Counted from the stretch's first letter, positions 24,226 through 33,876 are shown. The stretch: DNA of 64,000 nt from CAMEON01 sp045128275 (GCA_045128275.1 JBGVRH010000017.1:1-64000), one strand, 5' to 3'. The notes: a model not told the origin generated them from the sequence alone. A program made the numbers and translations.

Positions 24226-24789
24226 ATGAGCAACAAGAAACATAAGGGTGACCACGGCAGCCGCGCCGAGCGTCACGCCGCCAAGAAAAATCAAGTCCCG
24301 CTGAAGAACCCCGCCTCGGCGGAGCATCCCCGTCGGGTATTTTTGCGGAACTGGCTGTACATCTGGGCGACCCTGGGTGTGGTCATCGCCTGCATCGCCG
24401 TGATCACCCTGGTGGGCGTTCTGGGCTGGTGGGAGAACGTCTTCGCCTCCATCGTCACCATCCTGGTGGGAGCCTTCGGGTGTATGTGCCTCTACGATCT
24501 TGCCCTCCTCTTCACCGCCTGCATCACCTTCGGTGAGGGCATGGTCAACGCGGGCAAGGACGAGAACAACCAGCAGATGGTCTTCCACGCCTCCTCGGTC
24601 ACCCACCTGGAGATGCGGGATCAGACCGACAAGCCCCTCCCCGAGGACGCGCCCGTGTACAAGAACGCCCAGATCGTTTTCGTCATGGAAAGCGGACGGG
24701 TCAACAGACGTGCCGTCAGCCGTCTCACCGCGGGGCAATATGCCCGTGTCAAGGCCGCGCTGGAGGCGGAGAAGAGCTTCCGCCCATGA
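24226..24789 (+). CDS. Two-helix membrane protein
   Basis: 187 residues: a long basic, charged N-terminus (KKHKGDHGSRAERHAAKK), two adjacent membrane helices (about 45-70 and 75-100) and a soluble C-terminal domain of about 85 residues ending VKAALEAEKSFRP. Not recognised. Layout is similar to the protein at 6218 (basic N-terminus, helix pair, soluble C-terminal beta domain) but without its zinc ribbon. Stop and next start overlap as ATGA, so it is translationally coupled to the HEAT-repeat gene. Confidence 0.65.
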   Translation: MSNKKHKGDHGSRAERHAAKKNQVPLKNPASAEHPRRVFLRNWLYIWATLGVVIACIAVITLVGVLGWWENVFASIVTILVGAFGCMCLYDLALLFTACITFGEGMVNAGKDENNQQMVFHASSVTHLEMRDQTDKPLPEDAPVYKNAQIVFVMESGRVNRRAVSRLTAGQYARVKAALEAEKSFRP

Positions 24790-26423
24790 GTCTGATTTCT
24801 CGTATCAAGCTGGAAAATTGGTGGAACGGCCAGCTTCCCGTCTACCGAGAAGCCTTGTCAAAAGGAGATCTTTCGGTCATCCCCGACCTGTATGCGGTTT
24901 TCGGGAGCAGCAAAGGCACCAAAAGCGAGGCTCACCACAAAAAGAAGGCCGCCGCCCTGCTTTGCGCCTGTCTGGAGCTACTGGACAGCCGTGAGCTCAT
25001 GGCCTTTCTGGATCGCTTCGGCTACAGCAGCCGCATGGAGTGGTTCGTGGACTGGCGGGAGCAGAGACCTGCCGACTTTCTCACCCCCGACATGACCCCC
25101 GCCGAGCGGTTCTGGGTGCTGGCGCTGGCCACAGCCCATCCCTGCGGATTCCTGCGGGAGAAGGCGTTTTCCGCGTTGGCTCATGAGGATGATCCGCGCA
25201 TCGTGGGTATGGCTCTCCTGGGGCTGTGCGACCATGTGGGACAGGTGCGGAAGGCCGCCGAGGGGCTGCTGACCGCCAAACTGAAGACCGTTGCCCCCGC
25301 CGAGCTGTGGGGGGCAATTCCCTACGCCCTCCCCGTTCTGCGGTCGGAGCATGCCAACCCGTGGGCCGCCGATCCCGCCTCGGGCTTCGCGGCTTATATC
25401 CGCGCTTTGGGTGCCGCCGAGTGCCGCAGAGAGCTGGAAAAGGCCTTGATCCGCGGGAATATCCGTGAAAGGCGGTTCTGTCTGCGGGCGATGGGACGAT
25501 CCGAGGAAAACAAGGCCTTGCTCTTGGAACGCCTGCACCGCGAGGCTGACCCCAACCTTCGTAGGGAGATCTTTGCTCGGCTGACCGAGTGGGACTTTGA
25601 TGCCGCCACAGACGAGGGTATTCCCGATGTTGTCACGGTCATGCTGGGCGATCCCTTCCCCCGCAACCGCTGTGAGGGTCTTTTGTGGCTCTGTCTCCAC
25701 TATCCCGAACTGGCTGAGGATGCGGTCATGGATGCCCTCACCGACCCCTACGCCACCGTCCGCGCCATCGCCCAGGAATGGGCGGAAAAATTAAAGCCCG
25801 ACTTCTCTGCCGCGGACTACTACCGCGAAAAACTGACCGTCTGCGCTCCTCACGATGCTTCCCTCCCCGCTCTCCTCTATGGGATCAGTGAGGTAGGAAA
25901 TACCACCGACTTGGAGCGCGTCACCCCCTATCTGACCCATGACCGTACAACCGTAGTGTCCGCCGCCATGACCGCTCTTTTGCGGTTGACCCCCCATGAG
26001 GACATGGGCTCGGTAGCCGCCCCCCTGACCGAGGCTCTGCTCGATCCCCGGGCGGGGGTGGTAAAGACCGCCGCCCTTCTGTTGTACAAGCTGGGCTGTC
26101 CCGATGGGGTGCGGGTGACCGAGATCATGGCGGAGACGACCTCCGAGCTGACCCGTGTCCGCTGTCTGTCGGTGCTGTCCCGCGCGGGGAAATGGCGGAG
26201 GCTCATCGCCATCCTGACCGCTCTCACCCTGGGCGGTGATTACCTCGCCCGCAAGGCAAATGCCATGCTGGAGCGGTGGCTCCTGACCTGCAATTACTCC
26301 TTCGCCAAGCCCACGGCTACCGAGACCGCCGAGGTCGGGCGGCTCATCAAGCTCTGCTCGGAGAGCGAAACCATCACCTCCGCGCAAACCAAGCAGCTTC
26401 TCTTTAATCTGCCTACACCGTAA
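24786..26423 (+). CDS. HEAT-repeat-like alpha-solenoid protein
   Basis: 545 residues, almost all helical, with recurring 30-40-residue pairs such as DDPRIVGMALLGLCDHVGQV, DPFPRNRCEGLLWLC, DPYATVRAIAQEWAE and DPRAGVVKTAALLLYKLG. That is the pattern of HEAT/PBS-lyase-like repeats, which build scaffolds for protein contacts. No enzymatic motif, signal peptide or membrane helix. It overlaps the preceding membrane protein gene by 4 bp, so a membrane-bound complex of the two is plausible. uvrA starts 17 bp after it. Confidence 0.7.
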   Translation: MSLISRIKLENWWNGQLPVYREALSKGDLSVIPDLYAVFGSSKGTKSEAHHKKKAAALLCACLELLDSRELMAFLDRFGYSSRMEWFVDWREQRPADFLTPDMTPAERFWVLALATAHPCGFLREKAFSALAHEDDPRIVGMALLGLCDHVGQVRKAAEGLLTAKLKTVAPAELWGAIPYALPVLRSEHANPWAADPASGFAAYIRALGAAECRRELEKALIRGNIRERRFCLRAMGRSEENKALLLERLHREADPNLRREIFARLTEWDFDAATDEGIPDVVTVMLGDPFPRNRCEGLLWLCLHYPELAEDAVMDALTDPYATVRAIAQEWAEKLKPDFSAADYYREKLTVCAPHDASLPALLYGISEVGNTTDLERVTPYLTHDRTTVVSAAMTALLRLTPHEDMGSVAAPLTEALLDPRAGVVKTAALLLYKLGCPDGVRVTEIMAETTSELTRVRCLSVLSRAGKWRRLIAILTALTLGGDYLARKANAMLERWLLTCNYSFAKPTATETAEVGRLIKLCSESETITSAQTKQLLFNLPTP

Positions 26424-26440
26424 AGGAACCGTTATCAAAT

Positions 26441-29269
26441 ATGCAAAGATCCATCATCATCAAGGGCGCTCGCGTCCACAACCTGAAAAATATCGACGTA
26501 GAGATCCCCCGCGACAAGCTGGTGGTTATGACGGGACTGTCGGGCTCGGGTAAGTCCTCCCTGGCCTTTGACACCATCTATGCCGAGGGACACCGCCGCT
26601 TCGTGGAGTCACTGTCCTCCTATGCCCGTATGTTTCTGGGGCAGATGGACAAGCCCGACGTAGACCTCATAGAAGGGTTGTCCCCCGCCATCTCCATCGA
26701 CCAGAAGACCACCTCCAAGAACCCCCGCTCCACGGTGGGAACCGTCACCGAGATCTACGATTACCTCCGCCTGCTCTACGCCCGCGTAGGCACACCTCAC
26801 TGCCCCGTGTGCGGCAAGGAGATCAAGCAGCAGACCGTGGATCAGATCATCGACAAGATCCAGACCCTCCCCGAGGGTAGTCGCTTCATGGTGCTTTCCC
26901 CTGTGGTGCGCCGTCAGAAGGGTATGCACGAAAAGGTCCTGGCCGATGCCAAGAAGAAGGGCTATGTCCGCGTCCGCGTGGACGGGAGCATCTACGATCT
27001 CTCCGAGGAGATCAAGCTGGACAAGAACAAGAAGCACACCATTGAGATCGTAGTCGACCGTCTGGTCATGCGGGAGGGCATCCGCGCCCGCCTGTCCGAC
27101 TCGGTGGAGAACGCCCTGGCCGCCGCCGACGGCTACCTCATGGTGTTGACCGTCCCCCGGGACGGGGAGGAAGAGCAGGAGATGATCTTCTCCCAGCACT
27201 ACGCCTGCGAGGAGCACGGCATCTCCTTCGGTGAGCTGGAGCCTCGGATGTTCTCCTTCAACAATCCCGTGGGTGCCTGCCCCCATTGCGCGGGCATCGG
27301 CGATATGCAACGGATCGCGGTCAAGAAGCTGATCCCCCATCCCGAGATGACCCTGTGGGAAGGCGCGATCCAGGTCAACGGCTTCAAGACCCTGGATCCC
27401 CAGAGCTGGAACGGCCCTCTCTTTGAGGAGGTGGGCAAGCGACACGGCTTCCGCATGGATCAGCCCATCAACACCTTCACCAAGGAGGCCTTGGATATCC
27501 TGTACTACGGCTCGGGTGAGGACACCTACACCATCACCCGCCATTTCGGAGATCGGGCCACCCACCAGACCGTCAAGTTCGAGGGCGTGGTGGGCATCAT
27601 GGAGTCCCGCATCCGTCAGGGAGGCTGGGGCACCGACAGCTACGAGGAGTTCGTGGAGGATGCCCCCTGTCCCGAGTGCCACGGCAAGCGGCTGAACCCC
27701 ATGGTACTGGCCGTCACCGTAGGCGGGCTGAACATCGACGAGCTCTGCGCTCTGTCGGTGAAGGAGGCTCTGGACTTCATTACGAATCTCCACCTGGAGG
27801 GCAGTGAAGCCGTCATCGCCAAAGAGATCGTCAAGGAGATCAAGGCGCGGCTGGGCTTCCTGGTCTCGGTGGGTCTGGACTACCTGACCCTCTCCCGCAA
27901 GGCGGGCACCCTGTCGGGCGGCGAAGCCCAGCGCATCCGTCTGGCCACCCAGATCGGCTCTGCCTTGGTGGGCGTGCTGTATATTCTGGACGAGCCCTCT
28001 ATCGGTCTGCACCAGAGAGACAACAGCAAGCTCATTGCCACTCTGAAAAAGCTCCGCGACATCGGCAACACCGTCATCGTGGTGGAGCATGACGAGGAGA
28101 CCATGGAGGAATCCGACTACATCGTGGATATCGGCCCCGGTGCGGGCATCCACGGCGGTAAGATCATCTCGGCGGGGACTCCCGCGGAGGTAGCAGCCGA
28201 CGAGAACTCCATCACGGGCGCGTACCTGTCGGGGCGCAAGTCCATCGACGTGCCCTCGAAGCGCAGACCCGGCAACGGATGCTGGCTCACCGTCAAGGGC
28301 GCGGCGGAGCATAATCTGAAGCACATCGACGTGGATATCCCTCTGGGCAAGTTCGTCTGCGTGACGGGCGTATCGGGGTCGGGCAAGTCCTCCCTGGTCA
28401 ACGGCATCCTGTACCCCATCCTGGCTCACGATCTCAACCGCGCCGTGACCTATCCCGGTGAGTTTGATTCCATCGAGGGCGTGGAGCATCTGGATAAGGT
28501 CATCGCCATCGACCAAAGTCCCATCGGGCGCACTCCTCGCTCCAATCCCGCCACCTATACCTCCCTGTTCAACGATATCCGCGACCTCTTCGCCAAGACC
28601 CAGGACGCCAACGCCAAGGGCTTTGGCCCAGGCCGCTTCTCCTTCAACGTCAAGGGCGGCCGCTGTGAGGCCTGCGAGGGCGACGGTGTCAAGAAGATCG
28701 AGATGCACTTCCTCCCCGATATCTACGTCACCTGCGACGTGTGCAAGGGCAAGCGGTACAATCGGGACACCCTGGAAGTCCACTACAAGGGCAAGAGCAT
28801 CTTCGACGTGCTGGACATGACCGTGGAGGAGGGTCTGACCTTCTTCGACGGCCTCCCCAAGATCAAGCGCAAGCTCCAGACCCTCTTTGACGTGGGCCTG
28901 GGCTACGTCAAGATCGGTCAGTCCTCCACCACTCTGTCGGGCGGCGAGGCACAAAGAGTCAAGCTGGCCGCCGAACTGGCCAAGCGGGGCACGGGCAAGA
29001 CCATCTATATTCTGGACGAGCCCACCACGGGTCTCCACACCGACGACGTAGCCCGACTCCTCACCGTCCTCCAACGCCTCTGCGACGGCGGCAACACCGT
29101 CCTCGTCATTGAACACAACCTGGACGTCATCAAGTGCGCCGACCACATCATCGACCTGGGCCCCGAAGGCGGCGCGGGCGGCGGTACGGTGGTGGCCACG
29201 GGTACGCCCGAGGAGGTGGCGAAGGTCAAGGGGTCTTATACGGGGCAGTTCTTGAAGAAAAAGTTGTAA
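26441..29269 (+). CDS. uvrA: Excinuclease ABC subunit A
   Basis: 942 residues. Two ABC ATPase modules with Walker A motifs (GLSGSGKSSLAFDT and GVSGSGKSSLV), two LSGGEAQR signatures, Walker B YILDEP twice, and zinc-binding Cys clusters (CPVCGKE, CPECHGKR, CEACEGDG..CDVCKGKRY). It finds DNA lesions and loads UvrB. ATG at 26441 follows AAAGGAACC. The stop codon is directly fused to the edge of family A repeat copy 2. Confidence 0.98.
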   Translation: MQRSIIIKGARVHNLKNIDVEIPRDKLVVMTGLSGSGKSSLAFDTIYAEGHRRFVESLSSYARMFLGQMDKPDVDLIEGLSPAISIDQKTTSKNPRSTVGTVTEIYDYLRLLYARVGTPHCPVCGKEIKQQTVDQIIDKIQTLPEGSRFMVLSPVVRRQKGMHEKVLADAKKKGYVRVRVDGSIYDLSEEIKLDKNKKHTIEIVVDRLVMREGIRARLSDSVENALAAADGYLMVLTVPRDGEEEQEMIFSQHYACEEHGISFGELEPRMFSFNNPVGACPHCAGIGDMQRIAVKKLIPHPEMTLWEGAIQVNGFKTLDPQSWNGPLFEEVGKRHGFRMDQPINTFTKEALDILYYGSGEDTYTITRHFGDRATHQTVKFEGVVGIMESRIRQGGWGTDSYEEFVEDAPCPECHGKRLNPMVLAVTVGGLNIDELCALSVKEALDFITNLHLEGSEAVIAKEIVKEIKARLGFLVSVGLDYLTLSRKAGTLSGGEAQRIRLATQIGSALVGVLYILDEPSIGLHQRDNSKLIATLKKLRDIGNTVIVVEHDEETMEESDYIVDIGPGAGIHGGKIISAGTPAEVAADENSITGAYLSGRKSIDVPSKRRPGNGCWLTVKGAAEHNLKHIDVDIPLGKFVCVTGVSGSGKSSLVNGILYPILAHDLNRAVTYPGEFDSIEGVEHLDKVIAIDQSPIGRTPRSNPATYTSLFNDIRDLFAKTQDANAKGFGPGRFSFNVKGGRCEACEGDGVKKIEMHFLPDIYVTCDVCKGKRYNRDTLEVHYKGKSIFDVLDMTVEEGLTFFDGLPKIKRKLQTLFDVGLGYVKIGQSSTTLSGGEAQRVKLAAELAKRGTGKTIYILDEPTTGLHTDDVARLLTVLQRLCDGGNTVLVIEHNLDVIKCADHIIDLGPEGGAGGGTVVATGTPEEVAKVKGSYTGQFLKKKL

Positions 29270-29476
29270 AATTGCAGTTTATGGGGGAACGAGGGAAACG
29301 GCCTCCGGCGGCCAAGAACCTTTTTGGAAAAAGGTTCTTGGATCTCCAAAAACTTTCAAAAAGCGTAGATATGCCAAGAGATTTGATAGTGGGTAGCATA
29401 GGGGAAACCCCCATGGGGCCCCTTCCCCATTGGTATCGGCATGGATATTTACCTCACCGACAAACCCAAATTTGAA
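29269..29476 (+). repeat. Family A intergenic repeat, copy 2
   Basis: Same layout as copy 1: AAATTGCAGTTTAT at the left end, CAAGAACCTTTTT..AAAAAGGTTCTTGG hairpin, the conserved CATGGGGCCCC core, and CGACAAACCCAAATTTGAA at the right end. It begins at the last base of the uvrA stop codon. Confidence 0.88.
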
Positions 29477-29484
29477 AACCCCAA

Positions 29485-29523
29485 CAAAAAACCGTTGCGA
29501 GACACATTCCCGCAACGGTTTTC
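29485..29523. terminator. Bidirectional terminator between uvrA and the cyclophilin gene
   Basis: AACCGTTGCG pairs perfectly with CGCAACGGTT, with an A-run before and TTTT after it. Confidence 0.85.
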
Positions 29524-29536
29524 TGTTACAATGGGA

Positions 29537-30370
29537 TCAGTTCTTGGTCACGAAGCAGATCTTCTCGATGACCACGGGCTCCACAGGCACGCTGTTTTCG
29601 GTGCCGGTGGCGTTGGCCTTGACCTCCACCTCGGAGACGGTGAGGATCACGTCCAGACCGGCTACCACGTAGCCAAAGCCTGCGTACTTACCGTCCAGAG
29701 AAGCGGACGCATCGGCGTTGCAGATGAAGAACTGGCTGGTGGCGCTGTCGTAGGGCATATTCTTACGGGCCATGGAGATCACGCCCGTGATGTGGGACAG
29801 ATCGTTCTGGACGCCGTTGATCTTGAACTCGCCCTTGATGGTGGTGCCGGAGCCGCCGGTACCGTCACCCTTGGGGTCGCCGCCCTGGATCATGAAGCCC
29901 TGCATGATGCGGTGGAAGGTCAGGCCGTTGTAGAAGCCCTCGCCCACCAGCTTCTGGAAGTTGGCCACGGTGATGGGAGCGATGTCGGAGCGGAGGCGGA
30001 TGACCACGTCACCGTAGTGCTTGATGGTGACCTTGACGTACTCGGAGGTCTGGGTGGTCTCGGTGAAGTCGGCCACGGACATGGAGTCGATCTCAGCCTT
30101 GACGGCGGACATGTCCACGGTGGAGGTAGAAGGCGCGGAGGTGGAGGGGGTGGTGGTCTGGGTGGTGCCTGCGGTGGTCTCCTTGCCGCCGCCGACGGTG
30201 GCGTCGGTACCGCCCAGCACGATGGCCAGGATGACGGCCAACAGGATGACGGCTACGGCCACGGCGCAGACGATCAGGGTCTGGCGCTTGCTCTCCTGGG
30301 CGGCGGCCTGGTTTGCCTGGGCCTTGGCGGCGGAGTTCACGCCCTTGTTGCTGTAACGCTTGTTGCTCAT
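29537..30370 (-). CDS. Membrane-anchored cyclophilin-type peptidyl-prolyl isomerase
   Basis: 277 residues. Short cytoplasmic N-terminus, one membrane helix (about 30-52), Thr/Ser-rich linker (about 60-85), then a cyclophilin domain from about 105 with TFHRIMQGFMIQGGDP, SMARKNMPYDSATSQFFIC and GYVVAGLDV. The catalytic Arg (FHR) and the Q/F positions of the active site are kept. It would catalyse proline isomerisation in secreted proteins. Start at ATG 30370 with AGAAAGGAA. Single-gene transcript with its own promoter and shared terminator. Confidence 0.93.
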   Translation of the reverse strand: MSNKRYSNKGVNSAAKAQANQAAAQESKRQTLIVCAVAVAVILLAVILAIVLGGTDATVGGGKETTAGTTQTTTPSTSAPSTSTVDMSAVKAEIDSMSVADFTETTQTSEYVKVTIKHYGDVVIRLRSDIAPITVANFQKLVGEGFYNGLTFHRIMQGFMIQGGDPKGDGTGGSGTTIKGEFKINGVQNDLSHITGVISMARKNMPYDSATSQFFICNADASASLDGKYAGFGYVVAGLDVILTVSEVEVKANATGTENSVPVEPVVIEKICFVTKN

Positions 30371-30423
30371 TGATTGTTTCCTTTCTGCGGGGCTGATTGC
30401 CCCTTGTTTTTTCACACCGTATT

Positions 30424-30452
30424 ATTGTACCATCCAACAGGCATTTTGTCAA
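30424..30452 (-). promoter_or_regulatory. Promoter of the cyclophilin gene
   Basis: Minus-strand TTGACA, 17-bp spacer, TACAAT. Confidence 0.8.
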
Positions 30453-30561
30453 GGAAAATTTCTCGGTTGCGAAATAATTTTCAAAGGGGTTCTCATACTA
30501 TTCATAAATACCCCGTTTTTCCCATCATTAAAGAGAAATTCTCCCCCCGAAAGGAGCCGTC

Positions 30562-31689
30562 ATGACTCAATCTCCCCCCTCCCGCCCCTTTGACTGGCAA
30601 CGTCTCGCCGCGATCCTGTTCTGCACCGCCGTCGGGATCCTGGCCTTGTGGCTGGCCTTCCGCTACGCCCTGGGCGTCCTGCTCCCCTTCCTGGCGGCAT
30701 GGCTCCTCTCCCGGGCAGTCAAGCCCCTCACCGAGAAAATCTGCCGCCGCGCCCCCATCCCGAGGGGAGTCTGCGCGGCGGGGTTGGTGATATTGACCGT
30801 GAGCGGGGCGGCGGGGCTGGCTATCGCGGGGGTGCGGCGGGGGGTCAGAGAGCTGTCCCGTCTGGTCTCCGAGCTGGCCGCTGACACCGAGGGGCTGGTG
30901 GGTGCGGTGGAGGCCCTCCTCTCCAAGGTGGAGTCTGTCTCCTCCCACATCCCCCTCCTCCGCCGCTTTGAGGATGCTCCCTTCTATGCCGATCTCTGCG
31001 CGTCGGTGGACAGCCTGGTGGAATCGGGGGTAGCCAAGCTGACCGAGGCCGTCACCGCCCGCCTCCCCGGGGCGGCCATGACCGTAGCGGGCCTTGTCCC
31101 CGCCGCCTTCATCTTCCTCACGGTCACGCTCCTGGCCTGCTACTACTTCACCGCCGACGACGGGCGGCTGGGAAAAGCCCTGGGAGCCGCCCTCGCCCGC
31201 GTGACCCCCGCGCCTCTCCGCGACCGTCTGCCCCCCATCGGCCGCCGTCTCCGCCGCTTGGGACGGCAGTATCTCCGCGCCTGCCTGCTGTTGGGGCTTC
31301 TGACCTTCTGTCTGTCCTTCATCGGGCTGGCAATCCTGCGGGTGCCCTACGCCTTCATCCTGGCGCTCCTCTTGGCGGTGGTAGATCTGCTTCCCCTGCT
31401 GGGGACGGGGGTGATCCTCATCCCCTGGGGGATGATCTGCCTGCTTCTGGGGCAGGTCAAGCTGGGGATCGGACTGTTGGTTCTCTACGGGGCCGCCACC
31501 CTGATCCGTCAGGTGCTGGAGCCTAAGCTCATCGGGGAGGGGCTGGGGCTGCATCCCCTTGTGTCCCTGTTCTCCATGTACGCGGGTCTGCGGCTCTTCG
31601 GGGTGTGGGGGATGATCCTGGCGCCCTTGGTGGCGGCGGGAGTGAGAGCGGTATTTGGCACAGATCCCCGATCCGATGAACCGCGGTAA
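30562..31689 (+). CDS. AI-2E/YtvI-family permease
   Basis: 375 residues, about eight membrane helices in the AI-2E (PerM/YtvI) pattern: two or three N-terminal helices, a soluble middle (about 95-165) and a C-terminal block with VDLLPLLGTG and LEPKLIGEGLGLHPL, both typical. In spore-formers one branch, YtvI, is a sporulation integral membrane protein; the presence of spoIIR and spoIVA in the window makes that branch plausible. AI-2E members transport small molecules or ions, often sodium antiport. AAAGGAG site. No terminator before the T-box promoter. Confidence 0.85.
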   Translation: MTQSPPSRPFDWQRLAAILFCTAVGILALWLAFRYALGVLLPFLAAWLLSRAVKPLTEKICRRAPIPRGVCAAGLVILTVSGAAGLAIAGVRRGVRELSRLVSELAADTEGLVGAVEALLSKVESVSSHIPLLRRFEDAPFYADLCASVDSLVESGVAKLTEAVTARLPGAAMTVAGLVPAAFIFLTVTLLACYYFTADDGRLGKALGAALARVTPAPLRDRLPPIGRRLRRLGRQYLRACLLLGLLTFCLSFIGLAILRVPYAFILALLLAVVDLLPLLGTGVILIPWGMICLLLGQVKLGIGLLVLYGAATLIRQVLEPKLIGEGLGLHPLVSLFSMYAGLRLFGVWGMILAPLVAAGVRAVFGTDPRSDEPR

Positions 31690-31748
31690 AAAACGCCCGC
31701 GATTTTTTACCCACCCAAAATTTTTCCGCGAAAATTTCCCAAAACCCC

Positions 31749-31777
31749 TTGACAAAATCATGACAAAGGTTTATAAT
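31749..31777 (+). promoter_or_regulatory. Promoter of the T-box/symporter transcript
   Basis: TTGACA, 17-bp spacer, TATAAT; both boxes perfect. Confidence 0.88.
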
Positions 31778-31783
31778 ACCCCC

Positions 31784-32129
31784 ATCAAAAGCGATGAGCG
31801 GAAACCCAGTAGACCGCCATGACCCGCACAGAGAGCCGTCGGTTGGTGTGAGACGGAGGGGGCATTACGGTTGAATTACATTCCGGGAGCTGTGATCTCG
31901 AGGCAAGCCTCCGACGGGAGGACGCGCCAAGGGGTCAACGGGATTCGCCCGTTACAGCGATGAGGCATACAAGAAACGCGCAAGCTCGGCGGCAGGAACG
32001 ACCGCTCTGCAAACGCCCTCCCCACGTGCCCGACGAGGTTCCCCCCTGTGAGGGGAGGAATAAATTGAGGTGGTACCGCGGTATATCCGCCCTCTATCCG
32101 TCAGACGGATGAGGGGCGGTTTTTGTTTT
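31784..32129 (+). promoter_or_regulatory. T-box leader, tyrosine specifier
   Basis: Stem I holds AGTA at 31808, the AGAGAG motif at 31830 and a GGTTGGTGTGAGA distal loop. GAAT-TAC-ATTC at 31873-31883 aligns with GAAA-GGC-AUUC of well-studied glyQS T-boxes, so the specifier is read as TAC (Tyr) at 31877-31879. The T-box TGGTACCGCG at 32071 has TGGT, whose last base fits tRNA with A73, as tRNA-Tyr has. The terminator is at 32087-32129. Uncharged tRNA-Tyr should switch on the symporter. Confidence 0.88.
32087..32129 (+). terminator. T-box regulated terminator
   Basis: CCGCCCTCTATCCGTC pairs with CGGATGAGGGGCGG, then TTTTTGTTTT. The left arm overlaps the antiterminator just after TGGTACCGCG. Confidence 0.9.
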
Positions 32130-32183
32130 ATACGGAATGACCGCTCCGAGTCCAACACACTTCAATTCCGGAGGTATTCCATC

Positions 32184-33806
32184 ATGATCATTAAGCTCGC
32201 AATGATTATCGTCTTCTTCGCCGTCACCGTCCTGGTGGGCTTTCTGGTAGCCCGCAAGGCCTCGGGGGTAGACGGCTTCGTGCTGGGCGGCCGCTCGGTC
32301 GGCCCTTGGCTCACCGCCTTCTCCTTTGGCACGTCCTACTTCTCGGCAGTCATTTTCATCGGCTACGCGGGACGCTTCGGCTGGAATTTCGGCCTGGCCT
32401 CCACGTGGATCGGTCTGGGCAACGCCTTCATCGGCTCCCTTATGGCCTGGATGCTCCTGGGCCGTCGCACCCGCGTCATGACCCAGCACATCGGCAGCCG
32501 CACCATGCCCGATTTCTTCGGCCTGCGCTACGGCTCCAAGGCTCTGCGTCTGGTGGCCGCCGCCATCGTCTTTGTCTTCCTCATCCCCTACACCGCCTCC
32601 CTCTTCAACGGTCTGGCTCAGCTCTTCTCGGCCTCCTTCTCCCTGCCCTACTGGGGCTGGGTGCTGATCATGGCCGCGTTGACGGGTGTCTACGTCATCG
32701 TGGGCGGCTACATGGGCTCTGCCGTCAATAATTTCATCCAGGGCATCATCATGCTGGTGGGCATCGTGGCCGTGGTCGCCGCCGTCCTCCACAGCCACGG
32801 CGGTCTCATGGAGGCCATCGCCAAGCTCTCGGAGGGCTCGGCTACCACCCCCGCCGGCACCGAGCTGAAGGGTGCCTTCACCTCCTTCTTCGGCCCTCAG
32901 CCCCTCCAGCTTTTGGGCGTGGTGGTGCTGACCTCCCTGGGCACCTGGGGTCTGCCCCAGATGGTGGGTAAGTTCTACGCCATCAAGGACGAGAAGGCCA
33001 TCACCAAGGGCACCGTCATCTCCACCTTCTTCGGTCTGGTGGTGGCGGGCGGCTGCTACTTCCTGGGCGGCTTCGGCCGACTCTACGCAAACAGCATTGA
33101 GCTGAATGCCGCGGGTAACCCCGCCTCCTTCGACGCCATTATCCCCGCCATGCTCCACTCGGTGGAGGAGTCCATGGGCGGCGCGGGGGCGTGGCTGGTG
33201 GGTCTGGTGCTGATCCTGGTGCTGGCCGCCTCCATGTCCACCCTGTCCTCCCTGTCCATGACCTCGGCCTCTACCATTACCCTCGATCTCATCGCTCCCC
33301 TTGCAAAAAAGCAAAAGAGCGAGAAGGCCAACATGGTCATCATGCGCCTGCTTCTGGCCGCCTCCATCGTCATCGCCGCCGCCATCGCCATTCTGGTAGT
33401 CTCCAACGGGGAAATGGCCAAGCGGCTCTACATCTCCGACCTCATGGGCATCTCCTGGGGCGCGCTGGCAGGCTGCTTCCTGGCTCCCTTCCTCTACGGC
33501 CTGTACTGGAAGAAGACCACCAAGGCCGCCGTCTGGGTCAGCTTCGCCACGGGCCTTGCCATCACCCTCACCCAGTTCGTCCTCAATGCCGTCCTCAAGA
33601 TCTCCTTTGAGAACCCCGTGCTGAGCTACTTCTGCGGCTCCTCCATCAACGCCGGTATGCTGGCCATGGCGGTGGGTCTGATCCTCGTCCCCGTGGTCTC
33701 CCTCATGACCCAAAAGACCAAGCCCGAGGGCACCGACGGGATCTTCGCCTGCTACGACCGCATGGTCACAGTTCCTGTGGGCACCGCTCTGGAGAACGAG
33801 GACTGA
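32184..33806 (+). CDS. Sodium:solute symporter (SSS family), putative tyrosine transporter
   Basis: 540 residues from ATG at 32184 (GGAGGT 9 bp upstream). About thirteen membrane helices, with LGGRSVGPWLTAFSFG, SAVIFIGYAGRFG and GGYMGSAVNNFIQG, typical of the SSS/SLC5 family (PutP-like). These import solutes with sodium. Family members carry amino acids, sugars or vitamins; the Tyr-specific T-box upstream argues for tyrosine or a related aromatic substrate, which is inference. It is a single-gene transcript closed by a strong terminator. Confidence 0.88.
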   Translation: MIIKLAMIIVFFAVTVLVGFLVARKASGVDGFVLGGRSVGPWLTAFSFGTSYFSAVIFIGYAGRFGWNFGLASTWIGLGNAFIGSLMAWMLLGRRTRVMTQHIGSRTMPDFFGLRYGSKALRLVAAAIVFVFLIPYTASLFNGLAQLFSASFSLPYWGWVLIMAALTGVYVIVGGYMGSAVNNFIQGIIMLVGIVAVVAAVLHSHGGLMEAIAKLSEGSATTPAGTELKGAFTSFFGPQPLQLLGVVVLTSLGTWGLPQMVGKFYAIKDEKAITKGTVISTFFGLVVAGGCYFLGGFGRLYANSIELNAAGNPASFDAIIPAMLHSVEESMGGAGAWLVGLVLILVLAASMSTLSSLSMTSASTITLDLIAPLAKKQKSEKANMVIMRLLLAASIVIAAAIAILVVSNGEMAKRLYISDLMGISWGALAGCFLAPFLYGLYWKKTTKAAVWVSFATGLAITLTQFVLNAVLKISFENPVLSYFCGSSINAGMLAMAVGLILVPVVSLMTQKTKPEGTDGIFACYDRMVTVPVGTALENED

Positions 33807-33825
33807 TCCCCCTTCCATAGCCTCC

Positions 33826-33856
33826 TCCCCCCGACTCACTCTCGGGGGGATTTTTT
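33826..33856 (+). terminator. Terminator after the symporter gene
   Basis: TCCCCCCGA pairs with TCGGGGGGA, followed by six T. Confidence 0.88.
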
Positions 33857-33876
33857 GTGGAAATCCCCCGCCATAC

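Noticed and set aside
29226..29515. Short open frames within family A repeats that give similar peptides in each copy
   Set aside because: Similarity follows from DNA repetition. Reading frames differ between copies and there are no ribosome binding sites; the conserved signal is hairpins and palindromes.
31870..31885. Reading the T-box specifier as TTA (Leu)
   Set aside because: Alignment of GAA-N-specifier-ATTC with the glyQS T-box places TAC one base further on, and the T-box base matches the tRNA-Tyr discriminator. Leucine would need a shifted loop.
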